Origin: Fidelibacterota bacterium
GTDB taxonomy: Bacteria > Fidelibacterota > Marinisomatia > SCGC-AAA003-L08 > D37C17
DNA length: 28,232 nucleotides
Assembly (NCBI GenBank): GCA_002707765.1
Contig: PANV01000007.1
Location: 8,303 to 36,534, forward strand
Reading direction: 5' to 3'
How positions within the stretch are numbered: the first letter of the stretch is position 1; each line of letters begins with the position of its first letter. The notes under the pieces were generated by a model. That model was not told the origin of the DNA and made no database searches. It saw only the letters and a list, made by a program, of their open reading frames with translations. A program made the position numbers and the translations under genes. Shown piece after piece: positions 8,046 to 16,236 of this stretch.

Positions 8046-9506
8046 TTATTTAGAATTTCTGTAATTTGGTGAGTCTTTAGTGATATTCATATCATGAGGA
8101 TGACTCTCTATCGACCCTGCAGAAGTTATTCTAACGAATTCAGCATTTAATTTAAACTCATCTAAGTTTTTTGAACCACAATAACCTAAACATGACTTAA
8201 CTCCTCCAACTAACTGATGAATTGTTTCACCTAATTGGCCTTTGTACGGAACTAAACCTTCAACACCTTCTGGTACTAATTTTTTTACATCAGTTGAATT
8301 TTGAAAATATCTATCTGAACTACCTGACTTCATAGCTGCTACAGAACCCATACCTCTATATGATTTATAGGATCTTCCTTCCCATAAAACTACTTCACCA
8401 GGACTTTCTTCAGTCCCAGCAAAAATTCCCCCTAACATAACGGCATCTGCTCCAGCAGCAAAAGATTTTGATATATCTCCTGAAAATCTCATACCACCAT
8501 CTGATATTATTTTTTTATTCATTTTTTTTGCAATAGCTGAACATTCCATTACTGAAGTTAACTGTGGGACTCCGACACCTGCAATAATTCTTGTAGTACA
8601 ACTCGAACCTGCTCCAATACCAACTTTAACAATATCAACTCCATTATCAAATAATGCTTTGGTAGCTTCAGCAGTGGCGACGTTACCTGCAATTAAATCA
8701 ATATCAGGGTGTTTAGTCTTAATTTTTTTTGCTACATCAAGTACACCCTGTGAATGTCCATGTGCAGTATCTAGTACTAAAGCATCAACATGACTATCAA
8801 CTAGAGCATCAACTCTATCCATTACAGTCATATCTGTTCCAACAGCTGCCGCAACAATTAATCTACCATGAATATCTTTAGATGCGTTAGGAAATTTTTC
8901 TTTTTTCTGAATATCTTTAACAGTAATCAGGCCTTTTAAGTTTCCTTCTTTACCTACAACTAATAATTTTTCTATTCTATGTTTTTGAAGAACAGATTTT
9001 GCTTCATCTAGAGTTGTTCCAATAGGTACCGTTACTAATTTTTCAGATGTCATTCTATCTTTAACTTTTAAATTTAAATCTTGTTCAAATCTAATATCCC
9101 TATTTGTTAAAATACCTACCAACTTAGTATTATCTATTACAGGTACACCTGATATTTTATATGTATTCATTAACTCTAAAGCATCAAATATACTTTCATC
9201 TGATTTAATTGTTATGGGATCAATTATCATACCACTTTCAGACCTTTTAACTAAATCTACTTGGAGAGCTTGGTCTGCAATAGATAAATTTTTATGAATT
9301 ACTCCTAAACCTCCCTCTCTTGCTAAAGCTATAGCCATAGAGCTTTCTGTAACTGTATCCATTGCTGCACTTATAAAAGGAATATTCAATGATATATTTT
9401 TTGAGAGTCTCGTTGATAAATCAACCTCTTTTGGAAGCACATTAGAATATTTTGGCTTTAATAAAACATCATCGAATGTTAAAGCTAAAGGTATTTTATT
9501 TTTCAT
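8046..9506 (-). CDS. guaB: Inosine-5'-monophosphate dehydrogenase
   Basis: GuaB oxidises IMP to XMP with NAD+, the committed step to guanine nucleotides. The 486 residues form the usual TIM barrel interrupted by a tandem CBS (Bateman) regulatory module at about 95-205. The catalytic loop GIGAGSSCTTR places the nucleophile at Cys303; RGMGS marks the active-site flap region, and VPEGVEG and the C-terminal PHDM sequence are conserved. The common GPGSICTTR is here GAGSSCTTR, a mild variation. The ATG at 9506 lies 29 bases after the ammonia-lyase stop without an obvious Shine-Dalgarno, so the two are probably co-transcribed. purF, another purine gene, lies in the neighbouring unit. Confidence 0.97.
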   Translation of the reverse strand: MKNKIPLALTFDDVLLKPKYSNVLPKEVDLSTRLSKNISLNIPFISAAMDTVTESSMAIALAREGGLGVIHKNLSIADQALQVDLVKRSESGMIIDPITIKSDESIFDALELMNTYKISGVPVIDNTKLVGILTNRDIRFEQDLNLKVKDRMTSEKLVTVPIGTTLDEAKSVLQKHRIEKLLVVGKEGNLKGLITVKDIQKKEKFPNASKDIHGRLIVAAAVGTDMTVMDRVDALVDSHVDALVLDTAHGHSQGVLDVAKKIKTKHPDIDLIAGNVATAEATKALFDNGVDIVKVGIGAGSSCTTRIIAGVGVPQLTSVMECSAIAKKMNKKIISDGGMRFSGDISKSFAAGADAVMLGGIFAGTEESPGEVVLWEGRSYKSYRGMGSVAAMKSGSSDRYFQNSTDVKKLVPEGVEGLVPYKGQLGETIHQLVGGVKSCLGYCGSKNLDEFKLNAEFVRITSAGSIESHPHDMNITKDSPNYRNSK

Positions 9507-9535
9507 GTTTGTATAATTATATATATTTTAATTTA

Positions 9536-11059
9536 TTAATAAATTTCACCTAAACTTAATTCAACTTCTTTTAAAATTTCACAAGATTTTACAACTTCTT
9601 TAATTGTGTTATGATCATTATACAATGGTCTATCAATATCTAAAAATTCAATCTTTTTTCTGATAACCTTATGAGCAATTTTTACTCCTTTACCAAAATT
9701 ATGATTTCTAAAATCTAAAGCTTGAGCAGCTGCAAAAAATTCAATGCCAAGTATACCATATGCATTATCTAAAATTTGGAGATTCTTTAATGCAGTATTC
9801 ATTCCCATCGAAACAAAATCTTCTTGATCTGCTGCTGCAGGAATCGAATGAATGCTAGCAGGATTAGATAAAATTCTTTGTTCAACAATTTGTGTATCTG
9901 CTGTATATTGACTGAGCATTAAGCCTGAAAACATACCTGCTCCTTTTGTTAAAAAAGCAGGTAAACCATTACTTAGTGCAGGATTATTTAACCTATTCAT
10001 TCTTCTCTCAGATAATACTGAAACCATTGTAACCGCAGCTCCAAGCATATCTAATGGCATAGATACAGGTGTACCCTGAAAATTTGCACCAGAAAGTTGA
10101 ATATTTTTATCAACAAAAAATATAGGATTGTCTCCTACCCCATTAAGTTCTATTTCAACTTGTTGCTGACAATAATCAATATAATCAATTGCTGCACCAA
10201 TAACTTGTGGGGTAGATCTCAGGGAATAAGCATCCTGAACCTTAGTATCTAAATTGCCATTAATCAAATCACCATCTTCTAAACATTTTCTTAAGGATTT
10301 TGATGATTTAATAGCACCTTGAAAACCTCTAACCTCATGTATTAATTTATTCAAAGGTTTTAAGTTAGCAATTAAAGCATCCATTGACATTGCAGCACAA
10401 ATATTAGCTTGCTTAAACCAATTTTTGGAATCATAAATAAATAAAGCACTCATTCCTGTTAAAAAATTTGAACCATTAATTATAGCTAACCCATCTCTTG
10501 CTTCTAAACCAGGTATTTCAATACCAGCTTTATTCATTGCATCTTTTCCAGACATTAATTTATCTTTATAATAAGCCTTTCCTTCTCCTAAAAGAACAAG
10601 TGCAATTTGAGACATTGGCGCTAAATCTCCGCAAGCACCAACTGATCCCTTTTCACAAACAAAAGGAGTAACTCCTTTATTTAACATTTCGACTAAAGTT
10701 TGAGTAATAATCAATCTACATCCAGACATTCCTTTTGCATGAACATTTATTCTACTTAACATAGCTGCCCTTACATGTTCAATTGGTGCAGGATCGCCTA
10801 TACCAGCTGCATGATTATATACCAAATATTTTTGAAAGTCTTTAATTTGATCATTATCGAGAATAGTTTCAGAGAATTCTCCAATACCAGTATTAATTCC
10901 ATACATTATTTCACCATCTGAAATTTTTTGCTCAACTAATTTTCTGCAATTATAAATTTTTTCAACAGAATCTTTAGAAAGTTTTACTTTAGATTTTTTT
11001 CTACTAACTGATACTAAAAAATCAATTGTTAGATTTTTACCATTTAATTCTTTAAACAT
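9536..11059 (-). CDS. hutH: MIO-type histidine/aromatic amino acid ammonia-lyase (HutH-like)
   Basis: A 507-residue member of the ammonia-lyase family that uses a 4-methylidene-imidazole-5-one (MIO) electrophile to remove ammonia from histidine (giving urocanate) or an aromatic amino acid. Conserved features: Tyr53 in YGINTGIG, His83 in NHAAGIG, the MIO loop GSVGACGDLAP (138-148), and the late block IHSIPAAADQEDFVSMG. The MIO tripeptide is Ala142-Cys143-Gly144 rather than the usual Ala-Ser-Gly. Cys at this serine is known to permit activity in Pseudomonas putida HutH (position 143 there as well). No hutU, hutI or other histidine-catabolic gene is nearby, and the QEDFVSMG block also resembles aminomutase and other lyase subfamilies, so the substrate is uncertain. 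It is followed 29 bases on by guaB. Confidence 0.8.
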   Translation of the reverse strand: MFKELNGKNLTIDFLVSVSRKKSKVKLSKDSVEKIYNCRKLVEQKISDGEIMYGINTGIGEFSETILDNDQIKDFQKYLVYNHAAGIGDPAPIEHVRAAMLSRINVHAKGMSGCRLIITQTLVEMLNKGVTPFVCEKGSVGACGDLAPMSQIALVLLGEGKAYYKDKLMSGKDAMNKAGIEIPGLEARDGLAIINGSNFLTGMSALFIYDSKNWFKQANICAAMSMDALIANLKPLNKLIHEVRGFQGAIKSSKSLRKCLEDGDLINGNLDTKVQDAYSLRSTPQVIGAAIDYIDYCQQQVEIELNGVGDNPIFFVDKNIQLSGANFQGTPVSMPLDMLGAAVTMVSVLSERRMNRLNNPALSNGLPAFLTKGAGMFSGLMLSQYTADTQIVEQRILSNPASIHSIPAAADQEDFVSMGMNTALKNLQILDNAYGILGIEFFAAAQALDFRNHNFGKGVKIAHKVIRKKIEFLDIDRPLYNDHNTIKEVVKSCEILKEVELSLGEIY

Positions 11060-11129
11060 TTTTGTATTTAATAAAGGTTAGTTTTTATGATATATAATTT
11101 ATAAAAAAAATTAACATTTTAGAATATTT
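11060..11129 (-). promoter_or_regulatory. AT-rich spacer between the DinG helicase gene and the ammonia-lyase gene
   Basis: This 70-base gap is the only sizeable break in minus-strand transcription between 26653 and 8046, so it is the likeliest place for a promoter of the lyase-guaB pair. It is almost wholly A and T, with A8 at 11103-11110 and several TATA-like hexamers. No GC-containing hairpin for a terminator and no Shine-Dalgarno before 11059 were found. Confidence 0.3.
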
Positions 11130-13913
11130 TTAAATTAAAAAATTTTTAATACAATCAATTATAACATATGGGTTAGAATAAAAGTTAGGTTCTACAGGCA
11201 ATGAATTAATTATATGCATACCATATCTTTTTGTAGCAATTCTCTGATCGGTTATTATACAAACACCCATATCGCTATAACTACGAATAAGTCTACCAAA
11301 GCCTTGCCTCAATTTTAATATAGTATCCTGTAACTGGTATTCAGTAAAAGCATCAAGATTTCTTGATTGATAATAATTTATATTTGATTTCACATAAGGA
11401 TCACTCGGATTAGAAAAAGGAAGCTTATAAATTATTAAAACTTCTAACTTATCATTTGGCAAGTCTATACCTTCCCAAAATGTATTAGTTCCAAATAAAA
11501 TTGAATTTTTATTACTAAGATACTCCGATAATAAAATTGATTTAGAAGTACCTTTTAATTGATACAAACATCTATTTTTTAAATCATCATTTAAATCCAT
11601 CAAGGTTTGAAAATCATATATTTGTTTATAAGAGGTACATAAAATTAAAATTCTTTTATTTATTTTTGTACTCAATTCAATTATATCTTCTGCAACTTTT
11701 TTAATATGTTCAGTTTCTGAATTTGTATTCTGTTTGTTAATTATAAACAATTTAGACTGATCTTGATAATAATATGGAGAAGAATACTTAGATAATTTAA
11801 TTTTGTCGTTATAAACTAAGTCTTGCATACCCATTTGCCTTAAAAAAAACTCAAATCCTGAGTCTGTTGATAATGTAGCTGAGCAGAAGACTGATGCACG
11901 GAATCTACTAAAAATATCTGCCGAAATATCATTTAATTTTTCAGGTGCAATATTTATAGAAACTTTTTTTAAGGTATTATTTTTATAGGTATATGAAATC
12001 CAATTAATAAAGTTATTATTTTCAGAAGTTAAATTTTTAAAAAACAGTAAATCACTCTCTAAACCCCTTATGAAAATTTCGATATTACCCAAAATATATC
12101 TAGTAGATGTTTTTTTTATATTCTCTTTTATAGAAATCTTATAATCTTTCAAAGTTATAATAATACTTTTCAATGATTGAATTAAATCAAGAATCTTAAC
12201 TCCATTTTCAATAAAAAAATTACTTTTACTTATAGAAAAATTTTGAGAATAATCAGAGTTAAATGGAGATTGAACGTTATTAAAAAAAATTTCGGTACAT
12301 AGACTATTAAAGTTTTCATTCAAATTTTCAAAATCCTTTAATAGTTCTCTACAATCAGAAATAATTTGATAACTAAACTCATTTTGATTAAAATTATCTA
12401 AAATATTTTTAAACTGCTTCTTATGTTCATTTAAAAATTGATTATTTATACTTTGTGTAAGCTGTTTTTGACAAATTGAATGAAAATTATGACATTCATC
12501 AACTATACAAATGGAATCTTGAGGGATAAAAGAATCAACACTATCGTAATATCTAATTAACATCGAATGATTCACAATTAAAATATCTGAAATTGATGCA
12601 GTATCTCTAACATTTTTATAAAAACATCCATCAAATTTATTACATCTGTGGCTGAGGCAATAATCTGACTTAGAAGAAATCAAATTCCAAATTTTATTAT
12701 AATGTCTTTTACTAAAACCATTGCATTCTGCAATATCTCCTGTTACTGTGGAATCTAACCAATAAAATATTGATGATAACTCTAAGGCTTCATAAGCATT
12801 AATATTATTTTTAATATTTTTAATTAACTCCTCTAATCTCGTAAGACATATGTAATTATTCATACCCTTTATAATTGTTGTTCTACATTTATACTTTAAA
12901 ATATCTAGTACCAGAGGGATATCTTTTTTAAAAAGCTGAGTTTGCAAATTATGAGTATTTGTAGAAATAATTATTTGAGAATTATTTTCATTTCTAGAAA
13001 ATAATGACGCAAATAAGTAAGCATAAGATTTTCCTAATCCAGCTCCAGCTTCTGACACTAAAATAGTATCATTTTTAAGTACATCTACTATATCTTTACA
13101 GAATTTTATCTGATTTTCTCTTCTTTCAAAAGAATCTAACTTATCGCTAAGTATTCCCTCATCTGCAAATAATTTATCAATAGTAATATCATCAATTAAA
13201 TTATCGCTGTATTCAGTTGAAAATGAGAAATTCACTTGATAAGTTTTATTTTTTGAATCTAAAAATTGACCTTTATTTTTGTTAATTAAAAAATCTAAAG
13301 TTTTTCTAAAAAATTCTTTATTAGGTACATCAAAAGACTTTAGGCACTCATAAATCCTTTGAAATACTAGAATGTTAGTAAAAAAATATTTTTCTTTAAT
13401 AATATTTATCAAAAGAAAACCAGAATTTCTTGCATCATCCTCTGCTCTATGAGCATTATTAATTTCAATACCTACAGTCTTACATAATGAAGTCAAACTA
13501 AATGAACTATAATCGTAATAAAATATTTTAGAAAGATAATATGTGTCACATATCATTCTTCCTTTAAAATATTTTTCATAATCATGAATATTTTTTTTTA
13601 GGAAATTTAAATCAAACATAACATTGTGGCCCACTATTGGAAGATTTTCAATGAACATCAAAAAATGATCTTTAATATCATCGAAACTTGGCTTGCTTAC
13701 GAGCATTGAATCATTAATTCCGGTTATTTGGATTATCTTTGGTTTAAGTTTTATTGCAGGGTTAACTAAAAAAGTTAATGAATCAACAACTTCTCCATTA
13801 TTAAACTTTACTGCTGAAATCTCAATAATTTTATCTTTACTAGGGTCTAAGCCTGTTGTTTCTAAATCAATTGCAACAAATTTTGATAAACCTATATCAT
13901 CAAAAAAGTGCAT
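11130..13913 (-). CDS. dinG: DinG/XPD-type helicase with N-terminal DEDDh exonuclease domain
   Basis: A 927-residue fusion. Residues about 12-175 are a DNA polymerase III epsilon-like 3'-5' exonuclease: Asp16 and Glu18 (AIDLETTGL), His96/Asp101 (GHNVMFDLNF), His155 and Asp160 (HRAEDDAR). Residues from about 255 form an XPD/DinG superfamily 2 helicase: Walker A EAGAGLGKS (288-296), DECH box (472-475) and motif VI QGFGRLIRS near the C-terminus. Cys356, Cys419, Cys424 and Cys430 lie where Fe-S helicases hold a [4Fe-4S] cluster. The domain order matches the DinG of Firmicutes, but those examples generally lack the cluster, whereas this one seems to keep it. Likely role: processing recombination, replication or R-loop structures. 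It is the last gene of the twelve-gene unit; its ATG overlaps the preceding stop by one base. Confidence 0.88.
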   Translation of the reverse strand: MHFFDDIGLSKFVAIDLETTGLDPSKDKIIEISAVKFNNGEVVDSLTFLVNPAIKLKPKIIQITGINDSMLVSKPSFDDIKDHFLMFIENLPIVGHNVMFDLNFLKKNIHDYEKYFKGRMICDTYYLSKIFYYDYSSFSLTSLCKTVGIEINNAHRAEDDARNSGFLLINIIKEKYFFTNILVFQRIYECLKSFDVPNKEFFRKTLDFLINKNKGQFLDSKNKTYQVNFSFSTEYSDNLIDDITIDKLFADEGILSDKLDSFERRENQIKFCKDIVDVLKNDTILVSEAGAGLGKSYAYLFASLFSRNENNSQIIISTNTHNLQTQLFKKDIPLVLDILKYKCRTTIIKGMNNYICLTRLEELIKNIKNNINAYEALELSSIFYWLDSTVTGDIAECNGFSKRHYNKIWNLISSKSDYCLSHRCNKFDGCFYKNVRDTASISDILIVNHSMLIRYYDSVDSFIPQDSICIVDECHNFHSICQKQLTQSINNQFLNEHKKQFKNILDNFNQNEFSYQIISDCRELLKDFENLNENFNSLCTEIFFNNVQSPFNSDYSQNFSISKSNFFIENGVKILDLIQSLKSIIITLKDYKISIKENIKKTSTRYILGNIEIFIRGLESDLLFFKNLTSENNNFINWISYTYKNNTLKKVSINIAPEKLNDISADIFSRFRASVFCSATLSTDSGFEFFLRQMGMQDLVYNDKIKLSKYSSPYYYQDQSKLFIINKQNTNSETEHIKKVAEDIIELSTKINKRILILCTSYKQIYDFQTLMDLNDDLKNRCLYQLKGTSKSILLSEYLSNKNSILFGTNTFWEGIDLPNDKLEVLIIYKLPFSNPSDPYVKSNINYYQSRNLDAFTEYQLQDTILKLRQGFGRLIRSYSDMGVCIITDQRIATKRYGMHIINSLPVEPNFYSNPYVIIDCIKNFLI

Positions 13914-15091
13914 TAAATTCCAGCAAAAACTCTAAGTACGTCGATTACCAGTGAGGGTTTTTTTATCATTGATGACATAAAAACTTTTTGGAGAGTCCTT
14001 TTTTCAACAGGAATTGAATCTATTTTACTTGCTATACCGTTTATATCATCATCTGATAATTTGGAAATTGCTTCCTTGATTTTATATAATGTTTTATGTC
14101 TTTTAGTGAAATCTCTATCTATGTCTTTAACATATTTATTCAAAAAACTTTCAGAAACGTTATTTTTTTTGATGGCTTCAGCTGCAACTAATCCACCTAA
14201 CATACCACTTTTCATAGCTGGAGTTATTCCACCCCCTGTAACTGGATTTATATGATGGGCGGCATCACCTATAATCATTATATTATCAGCAACAGGTTTT
14301 TTTATAGGATAAGCAACTGGACATCCTCCACACATTGATGTATGAATAGAGGCATTTGGATACTCCCTATCCATAAATTCATCTAAATATTTTTTAGCAG
14401 ACTTTTGTTTACTGTAAGTCCCGCTTATTCCAAGACCAATATTTGCAAAATCTTCTCCTTTTGGAAAAATCCATAAATAACCTCCCGGAGCATAATTTTG
14501 ACCTACAAACATAGTCATATTATTTCTTTTAACATCAATATTTGAAACAGAATATTGCATACAGGCTTCCATATCTCTTAATTTAACAGTAGTTTTTAAT
14601 CCAGCCCATCTTCCTACCCTTGAATCAACGCCATCTGCTCCTATTATTAACTTTGCTTCAATATTTTTTTCTTCTCCAATATGATTAACTTTTACACCTG
14701 AAATTCGATTATTTCTATAAATCAATCCGGTTACATGAGCTTTAGTAAAAATTTGAGCACCAGCTTTTGAAGCTATTCTAGACAAATCGTAATCAAAAAT
14801 TCTTCTATTTAGTATATATCCAGTTTCATTAGCAAATGGGACATCAAGCTTAGTTCCATCTGGTGAAACTAATGTACAAGAATTAATTTTCTCAGCAATC
14901 CAGGTATCTTTCATTTCAACAAACTGAGTTATACCAGCATGCCCAACAGCCTCCCCACATCTAACTGGATAGCCAATATCTCTAGTTTTTTCAAGCAAAC
15001 ATACATCTGCACCATTCTCTGCTGCGTATTTAGCTGCCATAGATCCAGCAGGACCACCTCCAACTACGATTATATCATATTTATGCTTCAT
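13913..15091 (-). CDS. Geranylgeranyl reductase family flavoprotein (archaeal-type)
   Basis: A 392-residue FAD-dependent oxidoreductase of the geranylgeranyl reductase (GGR) family, whose members saturate double bonds of isoprenoid chains on lipids, quinones or chlorophyll. Evidence: N-terminal dinucleotide-binding VVGGGPAGSMAA (9-20), VRCGEAVG with Cys45 at the position of the conserved Cys of archaeal GGRs, GADGVDSRVG (151-160), the GGR motif YLWIFPKG (205-212), a Cys254-x2-Cys257 pair, and GDAAHHINPVTGGGI (275-289). Its ATG lies 11 nt inside the ferredoxin gene, so the two are translationally coupled, as expected if the ferredoxin donates electrons. The substrate is unknown: menaquinone side chain, polyprenyl lipid or an archaeal-like ether lipid are all possible. 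No G1P dehydrogenase or GGGP synthase is visible here. Confidence 0.85.
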   Translation of the reverse strand: MKHKYDIIVVGGGPAGSMAAKYAAENGADVCLLEKTRDIGYPVRCGEAVGHAGITQFVEMKDTWIAEKINSCTLVSPDGTKLDVPFANETGYILNRRIFDYDLSRIASKAGAQIFTKAHVTGLIYRNNRISGVKVNHIGEEKNIEAKLIIGADGVDSRVGRWAGLKTTVKLRDMEACMQYSVSNIDVKRNNMTMFVGQNYAPGGYLWIFPKGEDFANIGLGISGTYSKQKSAKKYLDEFMDREYPNASIHTSMCGGCPVAYPIKKPVADNIMIIGDAAHHINPVTGGGITPAMKSGMLGGLVAAEAIKKNNVSESFLNKYVKDIDRDFTKRHKTLYKIKEAISKLSDDDINGIASKIDSIPVEKRTLQKVFMSSMIKKPSLVIDVLRVFAGI

Positions 15092-15260
15092 TAACAGATT
15101 CTAATACTTCTATGGGACAAATATATACGCATAAATCACAATCAATACATGATTTATGATCTATGATTATATCATCCTCTTTTACGTTAATACAATTTTT
15201 TGGACAAACACTTGCACATGTACCACAGTAATCACATTTATTTTCAATTATTTTAATCAT
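15081..15260 (-). CDS. Small 2x[4Fe-4S] ferredoxin coupled to the GGR-family reductase
   Basis: A 59-residue bacterial-type ferredoxin read directly from the sequence. Two cluster motifs are complete: C9-x2-C12-x2-C15-x3-C19-P and C38-x2-C41-x2-C44-x3-C48-P; Cys23 is an extra cysteine after the first motif. There are no other domains, so it is a soluble electron carrier. Its start overlaps the end of the membrane-protein gene by 8 nt and its end overlaps the GGR gene by 11 nt, so the three reading frames are interlocked. In Methanosarcina acetivorans a neighbouring ferredoxin is required for full activity of geranylgeranyl reductase; the arrangement here suggests the same partnership. Electron transfer to the reductase is inference from position and family. 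Confidence 0.92.
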   Translation of the reverse strand: MIKIIENKCDYCGTCASVCPKNCINVKEDDIIIDHKSCIDCDLCVYICPIEVLESVNEA

Positions 15261-16236
15261 TTTTCACTAAGAATGTTGGATAATTTTTATCAAATCTATG
15301 CCAATAATAATATTTACTTATATAAAATATAAAAATTAAAGAGATACCTAAATAGGGATATATTGTTGAAATAAAGAAATTGAAAATAAAAAGTGGGTAT
15401 ATAAATGTCCTTTTGAAATCTTTATTAAGACCTCTAAAAAAAGCAAAAATATAAAATGGAATCGAACATGCAGAATAAATTGCTAACAATGGTTCATTTA
15501 TTTTTAAAGCAGTAATTAAAACTACAATTAATAATAAAAAAGAAATGCTATTTATATTTCTTTTATTAGTTTTAAAATTTGAATTCTTTTTTTGATTTTC
15601 ATAGGATAAAATGATACTAAAATAACATAATATTGATATAACAATTATATCAACGGAATATATCAATTTTGATATTTCAAAAAAGAAATAATTTTTATCT
15701 GTTATAGCTATAAAAAAACCACTTAAAAACAATAGAAAACCAATCAGACATTGAATAAGATGTTGATTTAATAAAGAACTAAAACTTGCTCCTCTTTTAT
15801 AAATTCGTATTAAATAATATAAAGCTATACCCAAAGAAAAATTATATACATTAGTAAATAGCAATAAAAATGAACTAATTAATAATAAATTTTTTGAAAT
15901 TTTATTTATTTTTTGATTATTCAAAGATAGCTCAGAAATATTTTTTTCATTAATAAATAATGAACTTGATGTAATAAAAGCTAAAGATAAAAATAAAAAA
16001 AATATTTTTATATTAAAATTCAATTCCCATTGAGGAATAATATTATTAGAAAAACTGCCAATATAAAAACCTAGAGCAGTTAAAGCCAATACTGAAAATA
16101 AAGAAGTTGGGCTAAATGCAAAGAAATAATCCATAAAAGGAACTATTTTTTTATTTAGAGCATTTGACTTAATAAACTCACTTAAATACTTCCATAAAAA
16201 ATAAATAGATGCAACTAATAATATTTTAGAAATCAT
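15253..16236 (-). CDS. Polytopic membrane protein of unknown function
   Basis: A 327-residue, extremely hydrophobic protein with about nine predicted membrane-spanning segments joined by short Lys/Asn-rich loops, ending in a cytosol-like tail (KYYYWHRFDKNYP). I do not recognise the family. Size and topology would suit the UbiA prenyltransferase superfamily, and the downstream ferredoxin and geranylgeranyl reductase make an isoprenoid-lipid role attractive, but neither of the Asp-rich motifs that bind the prenyl diphosphate in UbiA enzymes (NDxxDxxxD and DxxxD) is visible, so no such assignment is made. The ATG at 16236 directly follows the purF TAG. Its last 8 nt overlap the ferredoxin start. 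Conserved linkage in other genomes would be the best clue to function. Confidence 0.8.
   Translation of the reverse strand: MISKILLVASIYFLWKYLSEFIKSNALNKKIVPFMDYFFAFSPTSLFSVLALTALGFYIGSFSNNIIPQWELNFNIKIFFLFLSLAFITSSSLFINEKNISELSLNNQKINKISKNLLLISSFLLLFTNVYNFSLGIALYYLIRIYKRGASFSSLLNQHLIQCLIGFLLFLSGFFIAITDKNYFFFEISKLIYSVDIIVISILCYFSIILSYENQKKNSNFKTNKRNINSISFLLLIVVLITALKINEPLLAIYSACSIPFYIFAFFRGLNKDFKRTFIYPLFIFNFFISTIYPYLGISLIFIFYISKYYYWHRFDKNYPTFLVKND

Noticed and set aside
8046..11059. A histidine-utilisation (hut) operon
   Set aside because: The lyase is followed by guaB, not hutU, hutI or hutG, so only a lone lyase can be supported.
13913..16236. A complete archaeal ether-lipid pathway
   Set aside because: Only the reductase and its ferredoxin are recognisable. 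No G1P dehydrogenase, GGGP synthase or prenyltransferase with Asp motifs is present in the window.
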